Source of the DNA: Tichowtungia sp964398915
Lineage (GTDB): Bacteria; Verrucomicrobiota; Kiritimatiellia; Kiritimatiellales; Tichowtungiaceae
NCBI GenBank assembly: GCA_964398915.1
Contig: CAYNOR010000010.1
Span: 38,275-102,274 of the forward strand
Direction: 5' to 3'
DNA: 64,000 nucleotides
Below are positions 36,037-43,713 of this stretch, one piece after another; position 1 is the stretch's first letter, and each line of letters opens with the position of its first letter. The notes beneath the pieces are model-generated. The model saw only the letters and a list, made by a program, of their open reading frames with translations. It did not search any database and was not told the origin of the DNA. The position numbers were made by a program, and so were the translations under genes.

Positions 36037-37134
36037 ATGTCTTTTGAAAGCGGATCCATCAGTTTCAGGATGTTTTATGTGCCCGGCAAGCTGCCGGTGG
36101 ATATCTACGAGAAGTTTGCTGCCGACGTGCTCGGCTCCGTGGATTACCTGCTCGATGAGGAACTTCACGGCTGGGTGGGCCATCGCCATCTGCTCGACCG
36201 CGACATCAATGAAGGGTCGGCCTGGCCGTCCGGCTTTCTGCGTCTGACACTGGCGCAGGCTCAGCGTAAAATTCCCGCCTCGCTCCTGCGCGCCGAGTGC
36301 CGCATGGAGGAACTCGCTCGTATGCAGGCCGAACACCGTGACTACGTTAATCGGCAGACCCGCAGTGAAATCAAAAAGCAGGTCACCGAGCGGCTTCTGC
36401 CGCAGATGCCGCCGCAGCTTAAGGGAATCGACTTCTGCTACGACCCGAAAGAGAAGACGCTCTACGCATCCGCGCTTTCCGAGAAACAGCTCGACGCTTT
36501 CCTGATCAGCTTTGGCAAAACCACCGGCGTTAAACTGATTCCGGTCGAACCGGTCTCCGCCGCCTGGAGCGAAGCGCGTTGCCGCGCCGACCAGTGGTCG
36601 CCCTGGAGTTTTGCCGCCGAGCAGTGGGCCGACTGTACACCCGGCCGCGAATTTTTGATGTGGCTCTGGTTTATGTCCGAAGCCAAAGGCGGCGAAGTCG
36701 ATCTGCCTGAAGGCGGAAAATTTGCCGTACTGGTCGAAGGGCCGCTGCTGTTCGATCAGGAAGAGCAGGGCGAAACCGCCATCCGCAAAGGCGAACCGAT
36801 GCTCAGCGCCGAAACGCGCGCCGCGCTGCTCAGCGGGAAAAAACTGCGCCGTGCCAAACTTACACTGGCGCGCGGCGAAGAGTGCTGGACCGTTACGTTC
36901 GACGCCGACTCCTTCGCTTTCCGCAGTATCAAACTGCCGCCGACCGAAGCCATTGATGCCGAAGGCCGCTTTCAGGAACGGATGGAAATGCTGGAAACCT
37001 TCCGGCAGGCGTTCCTCGGCCTCTACGGCACCTTCGTCAAACTGCGCGACGACAAAGCAGCGTGTAAAAAACTCGATGCCGAAATGAAAGCCTGGATGTC
37101 TGCCCGTCCGTCCCGCAAACTGATTGAAAGTTAA
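36037..37134 (+). CDS. RdgC-like (recombination-associated) protein
   Basis: A 365-residue protein. Family features that fit RdgC are a beta-rich N-terminal third (FRMFYVPGKLPVDIYEKF), the helix ending in RSEIKKQVTERLLPQMPP, then LYASALSEKQLDAFLISFGKTTGVKLIPV, which resembles the central RdgC domain. RdgC binds duplex DNA as a ring-shaped dimer and modulates RecA. The C-terminal half (for example RRAKLTLARGEECWTV) is also RdgC-like in layout. Similarity is moderate and judged by eye, so the function is inferred. It is followed by an inverted-repeat element and a DEAD-box helicase. Confidence 0.6.
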   Translation: MSFESGSISFRMFYVPGKLPVDIYEKFAADVLGSVDYLLDEELHGWVGHRHLLDRDINEGSAWPSGFLRLTLAQAQRKIPASLLRAECRMEELARMQAEHRDYVNRQTRSEIKKQVTERLLPQMPPQLKGIDFCYDPKEKTLYASALSEKQLDAFLISFGKTTGVKLIPVEPVSAAWSEARCRADQWSPWSFAAEQWADCTPGREFLMWLWFMSEAKGGEVDLPEGGKFAVLVEGPLLFDQEEQGETAIRKGEPMLSAETRAALLSGKKLRRAKLTLARGEECWTVTFDADSFAFRSIKLPPTEAIDAEGRFQERMEMLETFRQAFLGLYGTFVKLRDDKAACKKLDAEMKAWMSARPSRKLIES

Positions 37135-37163
37135 CCGCGAAAGAGCGCAAGGAACGCGAAGTT

Positions 37164-37239
37164 GGGGTGGAACGCAACCGCCGGGCGCGTTTTTCCGGCA
37201 ACAACAAATAAAGCGTGCCCGGCGATCACGCTCTACCTT
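37164..37239. repeat. Inverted-repeat element between the RdgC-like gene and the helicase
   Basis: Arms at 37164-37193 (GGTGGAACGC...GCCGGGCGCG) and 37210-37239 (GCGTGCCCGGCGAT...) are reverse complements with about five mismatches. A related half-element occurs at 52442-52475 (GTGGAACGCGAT...CCGAGCGCG). Confidence 0.6.
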
Positions 37240-37254
37240 TAAGTAAATCTTAGG

Positions 37255-37283
37255 TTGACACGAGAGCGGCATAAGCCTACAAC
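37255..37283 (+). promoter_or_regulatory. Sigma-70-type promoter for the DEAD-box helicase
   Basis: TTGACA (37255-37260, perfect) and TACAAC (37278-37283) are 17 bases apart, leaving a leader of about 115 bases before the start at 37405. Confidence 0.5.
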
Positions 37284-37404
37284 CCTCGCCTCAATCCGGT
37301 CTGCACTTCGCGGGCCGCACGCTGCGGGTTATACGCAGTATCTTCTTTCCTACACGTCCGGCAGGCAGAGATTTTTGAAATATTCCGGACGGAAAAGAAG
37401 GTTC

Positions 37405-38709
37405 ATGAAATCACAGAATGTATTCGCGGCTCTGATCGAGCCGCTGCAGCGCGCTGTTGCCGAAGAAGGCTACACGACTCCCACGCCCATTCAGCAGCAG
37501 GCGATTCCGCATCTGCTGGAAGGCCGCGACCTGCTCGGTTGCGCGCAGACCGGTACCGGCAAAACCGCCGCGTTCACACTGCCGCTTCTGCAGGAGATGA
37601 CGAAAAATAAAAAAACGGCGGCGGGTGGAAAACCGCGTGCGCTGATTCTTACCCCGACGCGCGAGCTGGCAGCCCAGATCGGCGACAGCATCAAAACGTA
37701 CGGACGTCACCTGAACGTCACCCATACGGTGATTTTCGGCGGTGTCGGCCAGAATCCGCAGGTTCAGGCCATGCGCCGCGGACTTGATGTGGTCGTTGCC
37801 ACGCCGGGCCGTTTGATCGATCTGATGGGGCAGGGCCACATTAAGCTCGACCAGATTGAGCTGTTCATTCTCGATGAAGCCGACCGCATGCTTGATATGG
37901 GCTTTATCCCGTCTGTCCGCAAAATCATCGCCAAGTTGCCGACGAAACGCCACTCGCTGTTTTTCTCGGCGACGATGCCTCCGGTGGTTGCCGGACTGGC
38001 GAAGGAACTGTTGCGCGATCCGGTGCAAATTACTATTGATCCCGGTCAGCCGACGGTTGAACGCATTGCGCAGAAGCTGATGTTTGTTGATAAAGAAAAC
38101 AAAGACAGGCTGCTGATCGAGATGATCGCCGACCATGACATGGACAAGGTGATCGTTTTCACCCGCACCAAGCACGGCGCGGACAAGGTGGTCCGGAGTC
38201 TTATCGGAGCGGGCATTACCGCCGCCGCCATTCACGGCAATAAATCACAGAATGCCCGCACGTCGGCGCTGCACAATTTCAAGACCGGCAAACTGCGTGC
38301 GATGGTCGCCACCGACATCGCCGCACGCGGTCTCGATGTGGACGGTATCACGCATGTGGTGAATTACGATCTGCCGGAAGAGCCGGAAACCTATGTTCAC
38401 CGCATCGGCCGTACGGCCCGCGCCGGAACCGATGGCGACGCCGTAGCGTTCTGCGCTGCCCGTGAACGCGACTTTCTGCGTGACATTGAAAAGCTGATCC
38501 GCAAATCCGTTCCCGTGGATAAGACGCACAAATATCATTCAGAAGAAGCGCGCAACGCCACCGGCGCTGCGGCGCGGCCTGAGCCGAAAGGACAGCGCGG
38601 ACAGCGTCGATCCTCCGGACCGTCCCGCGGACCGGGGCAGGGGCATGCGCCGCGTCCGGCGCATCGGGGCGGATCGTTTTCGCCCAGTCGGCGTCCAGCG
38701 GTCCGGTAA
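37405..38709 (+). CDS. DEAD-box ATP-dependent RNA helicase
   Basis: RNA helicase of 434 residues, RhlE-like in size and tail. Motifs in order: the Q motif (TPTPIQQQAIP), Walker A AQTGTGKT, PTRELAAQ, DEAD (ILDEADRML), SAT (FFSATMP), and in the second domain ARGLDVDGI and HRIGRTARAG. The start at 37405 is chosen because the homology begins at MKSQNVFAAL and AGAAGG precedes it. The C-terminal 60 residues are Arg, Gly and Pro rich (RGQRRSSGPSRGPG) and probably bind RNA; such tails are common in cold or ribosome-assembly helicases. Confidence 0.9.
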   Translation: MKSQNVFAALIEPLQRAVAEEGYTTPTPIQQQAIPHLLEGRDLLGCAQTGTGKTAAFTLPLLQEMTKNKKTAAGGKPRALILTPTRELAAQIGDSIKTYGRHLNVTHTVIFGGVGQNPQVQAMRRGLDVVVATPGRLIDLMGQGHIKLDQIELFILDEADRMLDMGFIPSVRKIIAKLPTKRHSLFFSATMPPVVAGLAKELLRDPVQITIDPGQPTVERIAQKLMFVDKENKDRLLIEMIADHDMDKVIVFTRTKHGADKVVRSLIGAGITAAAIHGNKSQNARTSALHNFKTGKLRAMVATDIAARGLDVDGITHVVNYDLPEEPETYVHRIGRTARAGTDGDAVAFCAARERDFLRDIEKLIRKSVPVDKTHKYHSEEARNATGAAARPEPKGQRGQRRSSGPSRGPGQGHAPRPAHRGGSFSPSRRPAVR

Positions 38710-38720
38710 CCGGTAATTTT

Positions 38721-38870
38721 TTGACCGCAGGGGTCAGTGAGGCACAGAGCTTTTTTGATACAATGGAAATGTTGACAGGGCGAAGGGAGACGCAACGTCT
38801 CAGAAATGATTTTGCCCCGTGTGTTTTGTAAAGCTTCTGTCTCTGTGCCTCAGTGAACCCTGCGGTTGAA
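38721..38870. repeat. Large CACAGAG-type inverted repeat downstream of the helicase
   Basis: Arms at 38721-38750 (TTGACCGCAGGGGTCAGTGA...CACAGAGC) and 38840-38870 match as reverse complements at about 26 of 30 positions, separated by 90 bases. It may act as a terminator but its size suggests a dispersed palindromic repeat. Others of this type are at 4356-4431, 29925-29998 and 51525-51560. Confidence 0.65.
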
Positions 38871-38983
38871 TTCTTCGCTTTCCCCGTTGCAATCGAGACT
38901 TTCTTGGGGATAATGCCCCACCTATGGATAAAAAACCTTTTAACAACATCAATACAGGCATCAATCTTGAGGAGTTTATTAAC

Positions 38984-39703
38984 GTGGCTGAATTACGCTA
39001 TGACGGACGGAAACCGGATCAACTCCGGCCGGTAAAATTTACCCGCGACTTCACGATCAACGCGAAGGCGTCCGTGCTGGTTGAAATGGGTAACACCAAA
39101 GTGATTTGCGCTGTCAGTGTGGATGAAAACATTCCAGGCTGGATGCGCGCCCAGAATGTCGAAGGCGGCTGGGTGACTTCTGAATATTCGATGCTTCCGA
39201 GTGCCACGCCCGACCGCGCGAAGCGTGAATCGACCGCCGGCAAGCTCGGCGGTCGCACGATGGAAATCCAGCGGCTGATCGGCCGCGCGCTGCGCTCGGT
39301 CATTGATCTCAAAAAGCTGGGCCGTCGCCAGCTCTACATCGACTGCGACGTCATTCAGGCTGATGGCGGAACCCGCACGGCTTCCATTACCGGTGCGTAC
39401 GTTGCACTGCGTATGGCGGTTGACCGTCTACTGGCAGAAAAGCTGCTCAAAGAAGATCCGATCAAAGACTCAATTGCTGCTATCAGTGTCGGGATTTACA
39501 AAGGCGTGCCGCTGCTCGACCTCTGCTATTTTGAAGACTCAAAGGCGGAAGTGGATATGAACGTCGTCATGACCGCCTCTGGCAAACTGGTCGAAGTGCA
39601 GGGCACCGCCGAAGAGGAGCCCTTTACCAAAGAGCAAATGGCTCAGATGATGAATCTCGCCGAGAAAGGGATTCAAGAACTCTTTGAAGCGCAGAAAGGT
39701 TGA
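38984..39703 (+). CDS. rph: Ribonuclease PH
   Basis: Phosphate-dependent 3' exoribonuclease that trims tRNA ends, 239 residues. The GTG at 38984 is the best start: GAGGAG lies nine bases upstream and RNase PH normally begins just before RYDGRKPDQLRPV. The ATG at 38924 would add a 20-residue extension. Conserved segments include GNTKVICAVSV, GWVTSEYSMLPSATPDR, EIQRLIGRALR and the DCDVIQADGGTRTASI metal and phosphate-binding core. It stands alone between two repeat elements. Confidence 0.94.
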   Translation: MAELRYDGRKPDQLRPVKFTRDFTINAKASVLVEMGNTKVICAVSVDENIPGWMRAQNVEGGWVTSEYSMLPSATPDRAKRESTAGKLGGRTMEIQRLIGRALRSVIDLKKLGRRQLYIDCDVIQADGGTRTASITGAYVALRMAVDRLLAEKLLKEDPIKDSIAAISVGIYKGVPLLDLCYFEDSKAEVDMNVVMTASGKLVEVQGTAEEEPFTKEQMAQMMNLAEKGIQELFEAQKG

Positions 39704-39704
39704 T

Positions 39705-39830
39705 TTTTTTGGAGTGCGTCGGCAACCAACGGGCGACGGCACTTTTCCTGACAATACAGGCACACGCAAAAGCGGTGTCGCGCTTCCTCCTTCGGCGGAC
39801 AAGGCTCTTGCCACCGCACTCCAGAGTTTC
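39705..39830. repeat. GGAGTGCG palindromic element after rph
   Basis: GGAGTGCG at 39711-39718 pairs with CGCACTCC at 39815-39822, and GGCAAC with the nearby CTTGCC, giving an imperfect stem around a G/C-rich interior of about 90 bases. A T7 run precedes the left arm. No gene lies inside. Confidence 0.5.
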
Positions 39831-39880
39831 CTGCAGTACGGCAAGTGCGGCAGCTCGGCAAGCCATCACTGGTTTTAGAG

Positions 39881-39912
39881 CACTTAACGATTGAGATGTC
39901 ATTTCGCAATAA
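39881..39912. repeat. AGAGC...AACGATTGAGA fragment
   Basis: The segment around 39878-39898 (TTTAGAGCACTTAACGATTG) closely resembles 63950-63972 near the right edge of the window (TAGAGCGTTTCACGATTG). The two share about 16 of 20 bases. Confidence 0.4.
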
Positions 39913-39919
39913 GTCGAGA

Positions 39920-40009
39920 AACCCACCCCGCCGTTCCGGCACCCCTCCCGTGGAGGGGATTTTAAAAGCTCCCCTCCTTCGGAGGGGTGGCCGCAGGCCG
40001 GGGTGGGTT
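39920..40009. repeat. ACCCACCCCG inverted-repeat element
   Basis: A perfect 11-base pair of arms, AACCCACCCCG (39920-39930) and CGGGGTGGGTT (39999-40009), encloses two smaller hairpins, CCCCTCC-CGT-GGAGGGG and CCCCTCC-TTC-GGAGGGG. It can form a cruciform of about 90 bases. It sits between rph and the response regulator. Confidence 0.65.
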
Positions 40010-40033
40010 GCGGCGTTTAAATCGTTAAATTCT

Positions 40034-40429
40034 CTAAAACCCGATGTGTGTGACTTTGGGGATCGCATCGAGCAGTTCTTTCACGGCATCGCCCAGAGTG
40101 GACAGAGAAACCGGTTTTTCGAATACGCGGCAGGCTCCGATTTTTTTTGCGTGGGGCAGAAAGTTTATTGATACGCCGCGCATTCCTCCGGAAATCGCGA
40201 TGACTGGCAATCTAGGGTAGGTTTTCCTGATTTCGCGAACGACTTCCAGCCCGTCCATCTCCGGCATCATGATGTCGGTGATGACAAGATCCGGCTTTTT
40301 CTTTTTCATCAGCTGCAGACCTTCTTTTCCGTCGGAAGCGGACGAAACGCTATGGCCTTCGCCGCTGAGAAATTGTTTAAACAGTTGCTGTACGGAGATG
40401 TCGTCGTCGATGATTAAAATGTGTGCCAT
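40034..40429 (-). CDS. Single-domain response regulator
   Basis: A 131-residue receiver domain with no output domain. The start at 40429 (MAHILIIDDD) gives the usual receiver beginning. Visible residues: the acidic pair in ILIIDDD, the phospho-acceptor Asp in LVITDIMMPEMDG, the Ser in AISGG and the Lys in VFEKPVS. It begins 11 bases after the hybrid kinase's stop, so the two are cotranscribed and the receiver probably takes phosphate from that kinase. Family knowledge: such proteins signal by protein-protein contact. A longer in-frame start at 40465 would overlap the kinase gene. Confidence 0.9.
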   Translation of the reverse strand: MAHILIIDDDISVQQLFKQFLSGEGHSVSSASDGKEGLQLMKKKKPDLVITDIMMPEMDGLEVVREIRKTYPRLPVIAISGGMRGVSINFLPHAKKIGACRVFEKPVSLSTLGDAVKELLDAIPKVTHIGF

Positions 40430-40439
40430 AGCCGGATCC

Positions 40440-43400
40440 TTAATTTTTATGCCGATTTGCTTCATTCAGTGTGTCGTAAATGGCCGCGAGCAGTGAGGTT
40501 ACAGTGAATGGTTTTTGCAGGAAATGGTAGCCTTTAGCGTTGAGGTTGCTCCAGCGTTCACGCTGGTCGCGATAGCCGCTGTAGAGCAAAACGGGCAGAG
40601 CGGGGTTGGTTTTCCGTATCCGGTCGGCCAGTTCAATACCGGTTTCGCCCGGCAGGATAATGTCGCTGAAGAGCATATCAATTTTTGTCTGTTCGCGATT
40701 AAAAAGAGCGAAAGCTTCTTCCGAGTTTCCGGCTACCGAGGTTTGGTATCCGGCATCCTGCAATAGACGGATGACCAGATTGCTCAGAGCCAGATCGTCT
40801 TCGACCAGTAAAATATGTTCGCGGTGGGGTTCTTCCTGTTTGCCGGGCAGGCCTGCGGAGGATTCCGCCGTATTGAGGGTCGGCAGGTACACCTTGAAGG
40901 TGGTCCCATTGTTTTCTTCACTGTATACGGTGATCCAGCCGTTATGCTTTTTGATGATACCGTAAACGCCAGCGAGGCCTAATCCGGTTCCTTTACCTGG
41001 GTCTTTGGTGGTAAAGAAGGGCTCAAAGAGGTGATCTTTTACACTTTGATTCATGCCGCACCCGGTATCTGTTATTGACAGACAGACGAATTCTCCGGGT
41101 TGAGACTCAGGAATAACGGAGAGGTCTGAGGGGCTCAAATTTATGGTTTCGGTGCTGATGGCCAGTCGTCCGCCTTCCGGCATAGCATCGCGGGCGTTGA
41201 TGGCCAGATTCATAATAACTTGCGTCATTTGTCCGGAATCGGCGTTGATTGGGGGTAGATCCTGCGCCAGATCAAATGCGCGCTGAACTTTGTCGCCCAG
41301 CAGAATCTGAAGCAGCACATCGGTATCCTGAATGATGGTATTGATATCGATTTGTTTTTTATCAACAGGTTGTTTGCGGCTGAATGTCAGCAGTTGCCGC
41401 GTGATATCCGTTGCCCGGCTGGTGGCCTTTTTGATTTCAGATGCATTCCGGTACTCGGGGGTTTCCGGACCCAGTGTGCTTAACAGCAGTTCGCTGAACC
41501 CGAGGACGGCTTGCAGGATGTTATTGAAATCATGGGCGACACCGCCAGCCAGTTGTCCCACGGTTTCCATTTTTTGAGCCTGCCGGTATTCCTCTTCTTT
41601 GTTGAGCTCAACCGTAACATCCCGCTTCACGGCGACATAGTTTGTGACAACTCCGTTTGTGTCGAGCATGGGGGAGATAGTAGCCTCTTCAGTGTAAAGC
41701 GAACCGTTCTTGCGCCTGTTAATAAACCGTCCGGTCCAGGTCTGTCCGGATGCAATCGTATTCCAAAGACTGCGGTAGAAAGCCTCATCATGCCTGCCGC
41801 TTTTGAGAAGGCTTGAATTTATTCCGATCACGTCATGCTTCCGATAGCCGGTGATGGTTTCGAAGGCCGGATTGACGTATTGAATGATACCTTGCACATC
41901 GGTGATCACCACGGCCTCTACGGTTTGATTAATGGCCGTTGACAGACGTAAAAGATTTTCTTCCGCCTTTTGCCGGTCGGCAATAACACGGGCCTGCTGG
42001 ATATTTTGGAAGGCAGTGGTTGAGAGCTGATTTGCCAGAGTAAAGAGAGCCTGGGCGACCTTTTTAAAGCGTTCCAAAGACATAACCGGAACATTATAAA
42101 AAGCATTCATAAACTGCTGTTCATCGGCACCGATTTCCTGTGCATAAATCCGCATCGCCTCGTCGGTCTGGGTTTCGTCGCGCACCTGACCGATCAGCCA
42201 GTTTGCAATGTGTCGGTCACCGACCGTGATGCTTACGCCGGCATCCCACAACCCGCCGCTGAGGCATTGTTGCACCACAGGGCCTTCCTGATGGTGTCGG
42301 CCCAGTGCGGCATCGGATTTAAAGCAGTTTGAGTAGCCTTTTTCGGTTTTGCGGATGATATCATTACAAAGGCAGGTGAAATTGCTGGCCTTGGTGATCG
42401 GTGTGCCGTCTGGCAGGGTGATGATGGATGCGACCCCGGTTGCAGCGGAAAACTCATCTTGAATACGTTGAAACTCATCAAGATCAAACAATTCATCGAA
42501 GACGAGATCGGGGGATTGGTCCAGCGGACTGGTCAGTGTTAAAATCCGCTGTTCCATCGCTTTTTGCAGCTTTTTTCGTTCAGAGATATCAATATCAAGG
42601 CAGAAAAACTCAGTTGCATGTCCCGGTATTTGGATGATGGCATGGCTTGAGAAAACTGAGACCCGGGATCCGTCCTTTCGCATGAGGGAAAGTTCTTTTG
42701 CCGGAATGGACTGCCCGGTTTCTATCATCTGCCGGATCGCCAACCGGACGTTTTCGTGCATTTCCGGCGGAATGATGAGATCGAGTAGATTACGTCCTAT
42801 GGCTTCCTGCGCTGTGTATCCATAAAGCTGTTCGGATGCACGGTTCCAGTATCGTGTAATCCCGTTTATGTCGTACCCCTGAACGGCAACGGTTGGAACA
42901 TCCTGAACTAGCTTCCGGAAGCGGACTTCACTTGCCTGCAACGCCAGCAGCAAGTGTTTGCTCATAGCCTGATCGGAAAGGATTCTGCCGATCAGAATAG
43001 TTGCCAATGGATAGGTCAGCATCACGGGCCAGCCGATACGTTTCAGCACAGGGAAAATCATGTCATGAGGCAGGGCGGCCGTTGCCGCCAGCATGGCCAG
43101 ATGTACTGTGATGCCAAAGAGAAAGAGAAAACTTGCCGAAGCCGGTTCCAGCTTCTCGCGCCGATATAGATGAAAGCCGGTGCCGATTATTGCAGAAACC
43201 AAAATGACCAGTATGCCCATCAATTCACCCGGTCCGCCCTGAAATACCCGGACAGGAAGGGTCATCAGGCAGGCTGTTGCGGCTGTCCATGGTCCGAAAA
43301 ACAGTCCGCCTAAACTGATCATCACCGATCGTCCGTCGAAGATAAGTCCCGGACTGAAAACAAATGGACGTAGCATGCCGATCACTGCTGCTCCACCGAA

Positions 43401-43523
43401 TACGATGCCTTGAAGCAGGGATGCGATCCGGGGTGTTTTTTCCCAGCGTATGCTGACAAACCCGCTGATAACACTTAATGCAACCAGCAAAGCCAAATTA
43501 TAGATTAGATCAACCCAGATCAT
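40440..43523 (-). CDS. Hybrid sensor histidine kinase with PocR ligand-binding domain
   Basis: Membrane kinase of 1027 residues. In order: a 5TMR-LYT-like membrane sensor (residues 1 to about 185), a PAS domain (about 200-320), a PocR-type domain (about 345-500) with cysteines at about 384, 386, 400 and 420 (FTCLCNDI, YSNCFKS, VQQCLSGG), a second PAS (about 525-640), the phospho-acceptor His in GGVAHDFNNIL (His664), an HATPase domain with LAINARDAMPEGG and GLGLAGVYG, and a C-terminal receiver (LLVEDD, about 905-1025). PocR domains bind small ligands in propanediol or glycerol-type regulators; here the ligand is unknown. Phosphate would pass to its own receiver and perhaps to the adjacent response regulator. 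Confidence 0.9.
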   Translation of the reverse strand: MIWVDLIYNLALLVALSVISGFVSIRWEKTPRIASLLQGIVFGGAAVIGMLRPFVFSPGLIFDGRSVMISLGGLFFGPWTAATACLMTLPVRVFQGGPGELMGILVILVSAIIGTGFHLYRREKLEPASASFLFLFGITVHLAMLAATAALPHDMIFPVLKRIGWPVMLTYPLATILIGRILSDQAMSKHLLLALQASEVRFRKLVQDVPTVAVQGYDINGITRYWNRASEQLYGYTAQEAIGRNLLDLIIPPEMHENVRLAIRQMIETGQSIPAKELSLMRKDGSRVSVFSSHAIIQIPGHATEFFCLDIDISERKKLQKAMEQRILTLTSPLDQSPDLVFDELFDLDEFQRIQDEFSAATGVASIITLPDGTPITKASNFTCLCNDIIRKTEKGYSNCFKSDAALGRHHQEGPVVQQCLSGGLWDAGVSITVGDRHIANWLIGQVRDETQTDEAMRIYAQEIGADEQQFMNAFYNVPVMSLERFKKVAQALFTLANQLSTTAFQNIQQARVIADRQKAEENLLRLSTAINQTVEAVVITDVQGIIQYVNPAFETITGYRKHDVIGINSSLLKSGRHDEAFYRSLWNTIASGQTWTGRFINRRKNGSLYTEEATISPMLDTNGVVTNYVAVKRDVTVELNKEEEYRQAQKMETVGQLAGGVAHDFNNILQAVLGFSELLLSTLGPETPEYRNASEIKKATSRATDITRQLLTFSRKQPVDKKQIDINTIIQDTDVLLQILLGDKVQRAFDLAQDLPPINADSGQMTQVIMNLAINARDAMPEGGRLAISTETINLSPSDLSVIPESQPGEFVCLSITDTGCGMNQSVKDHLFEPFFTTKDPGKGTGLGLAGVYGIIKKHNGWITVYSEENNGTTFKVYLPTLNTAESSAGLPGKQEEPHREHILLVEDDLALSNLVIRLLQDAGYQTSVAGNSEEAFALFNREQTKIDMLFSDIILPGETGIELADRIRKTNPALPVLLYSGYRDQRERWSNLNAKGYHFLQKPFTVTSLLAAIYDTLNEANRHKN

Positions 43524-43662
43524 AACTATTCCTGACCATTTTTGTGATGAGATATTTTTCTTGTGAAGGCCATTATCCGCTCGGACACTAAAACTTTGAG
43601 TGGAAAAAAGCCAAATAAATCAGCAGGGCATCCGTATCTTATTGTGGAAAGGGTAAATTTAG

Positions 43663-43689
43663 AAAATCCGGCAGGGGGTGCTGGATTTT
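43663..43689 (-). terminator. Terminator downstream of the PEP-CTERM repeat protein
   Basis: AAAATCCGGC (43663-43672) and GCTGGATTTT (43680-43689) form a ten-base stem with one mismatch around a seven-base loop. On the minus strand it lies 25 bases after the gene's stop and ends in a T run. Confidence 0.55.
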
Positions 43690-43713
43690 GAATACTACGA
43701 GGATCGTTGGTTA

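Noticed and set aside
35914..37272. A 452-codon open frame on the minus strand over the RdgC-like gene
   Set aside because: The plus-strand gene has a better start and protein-like composition; the minus frame is Phe/Gly/Arg-rich and motif-free.
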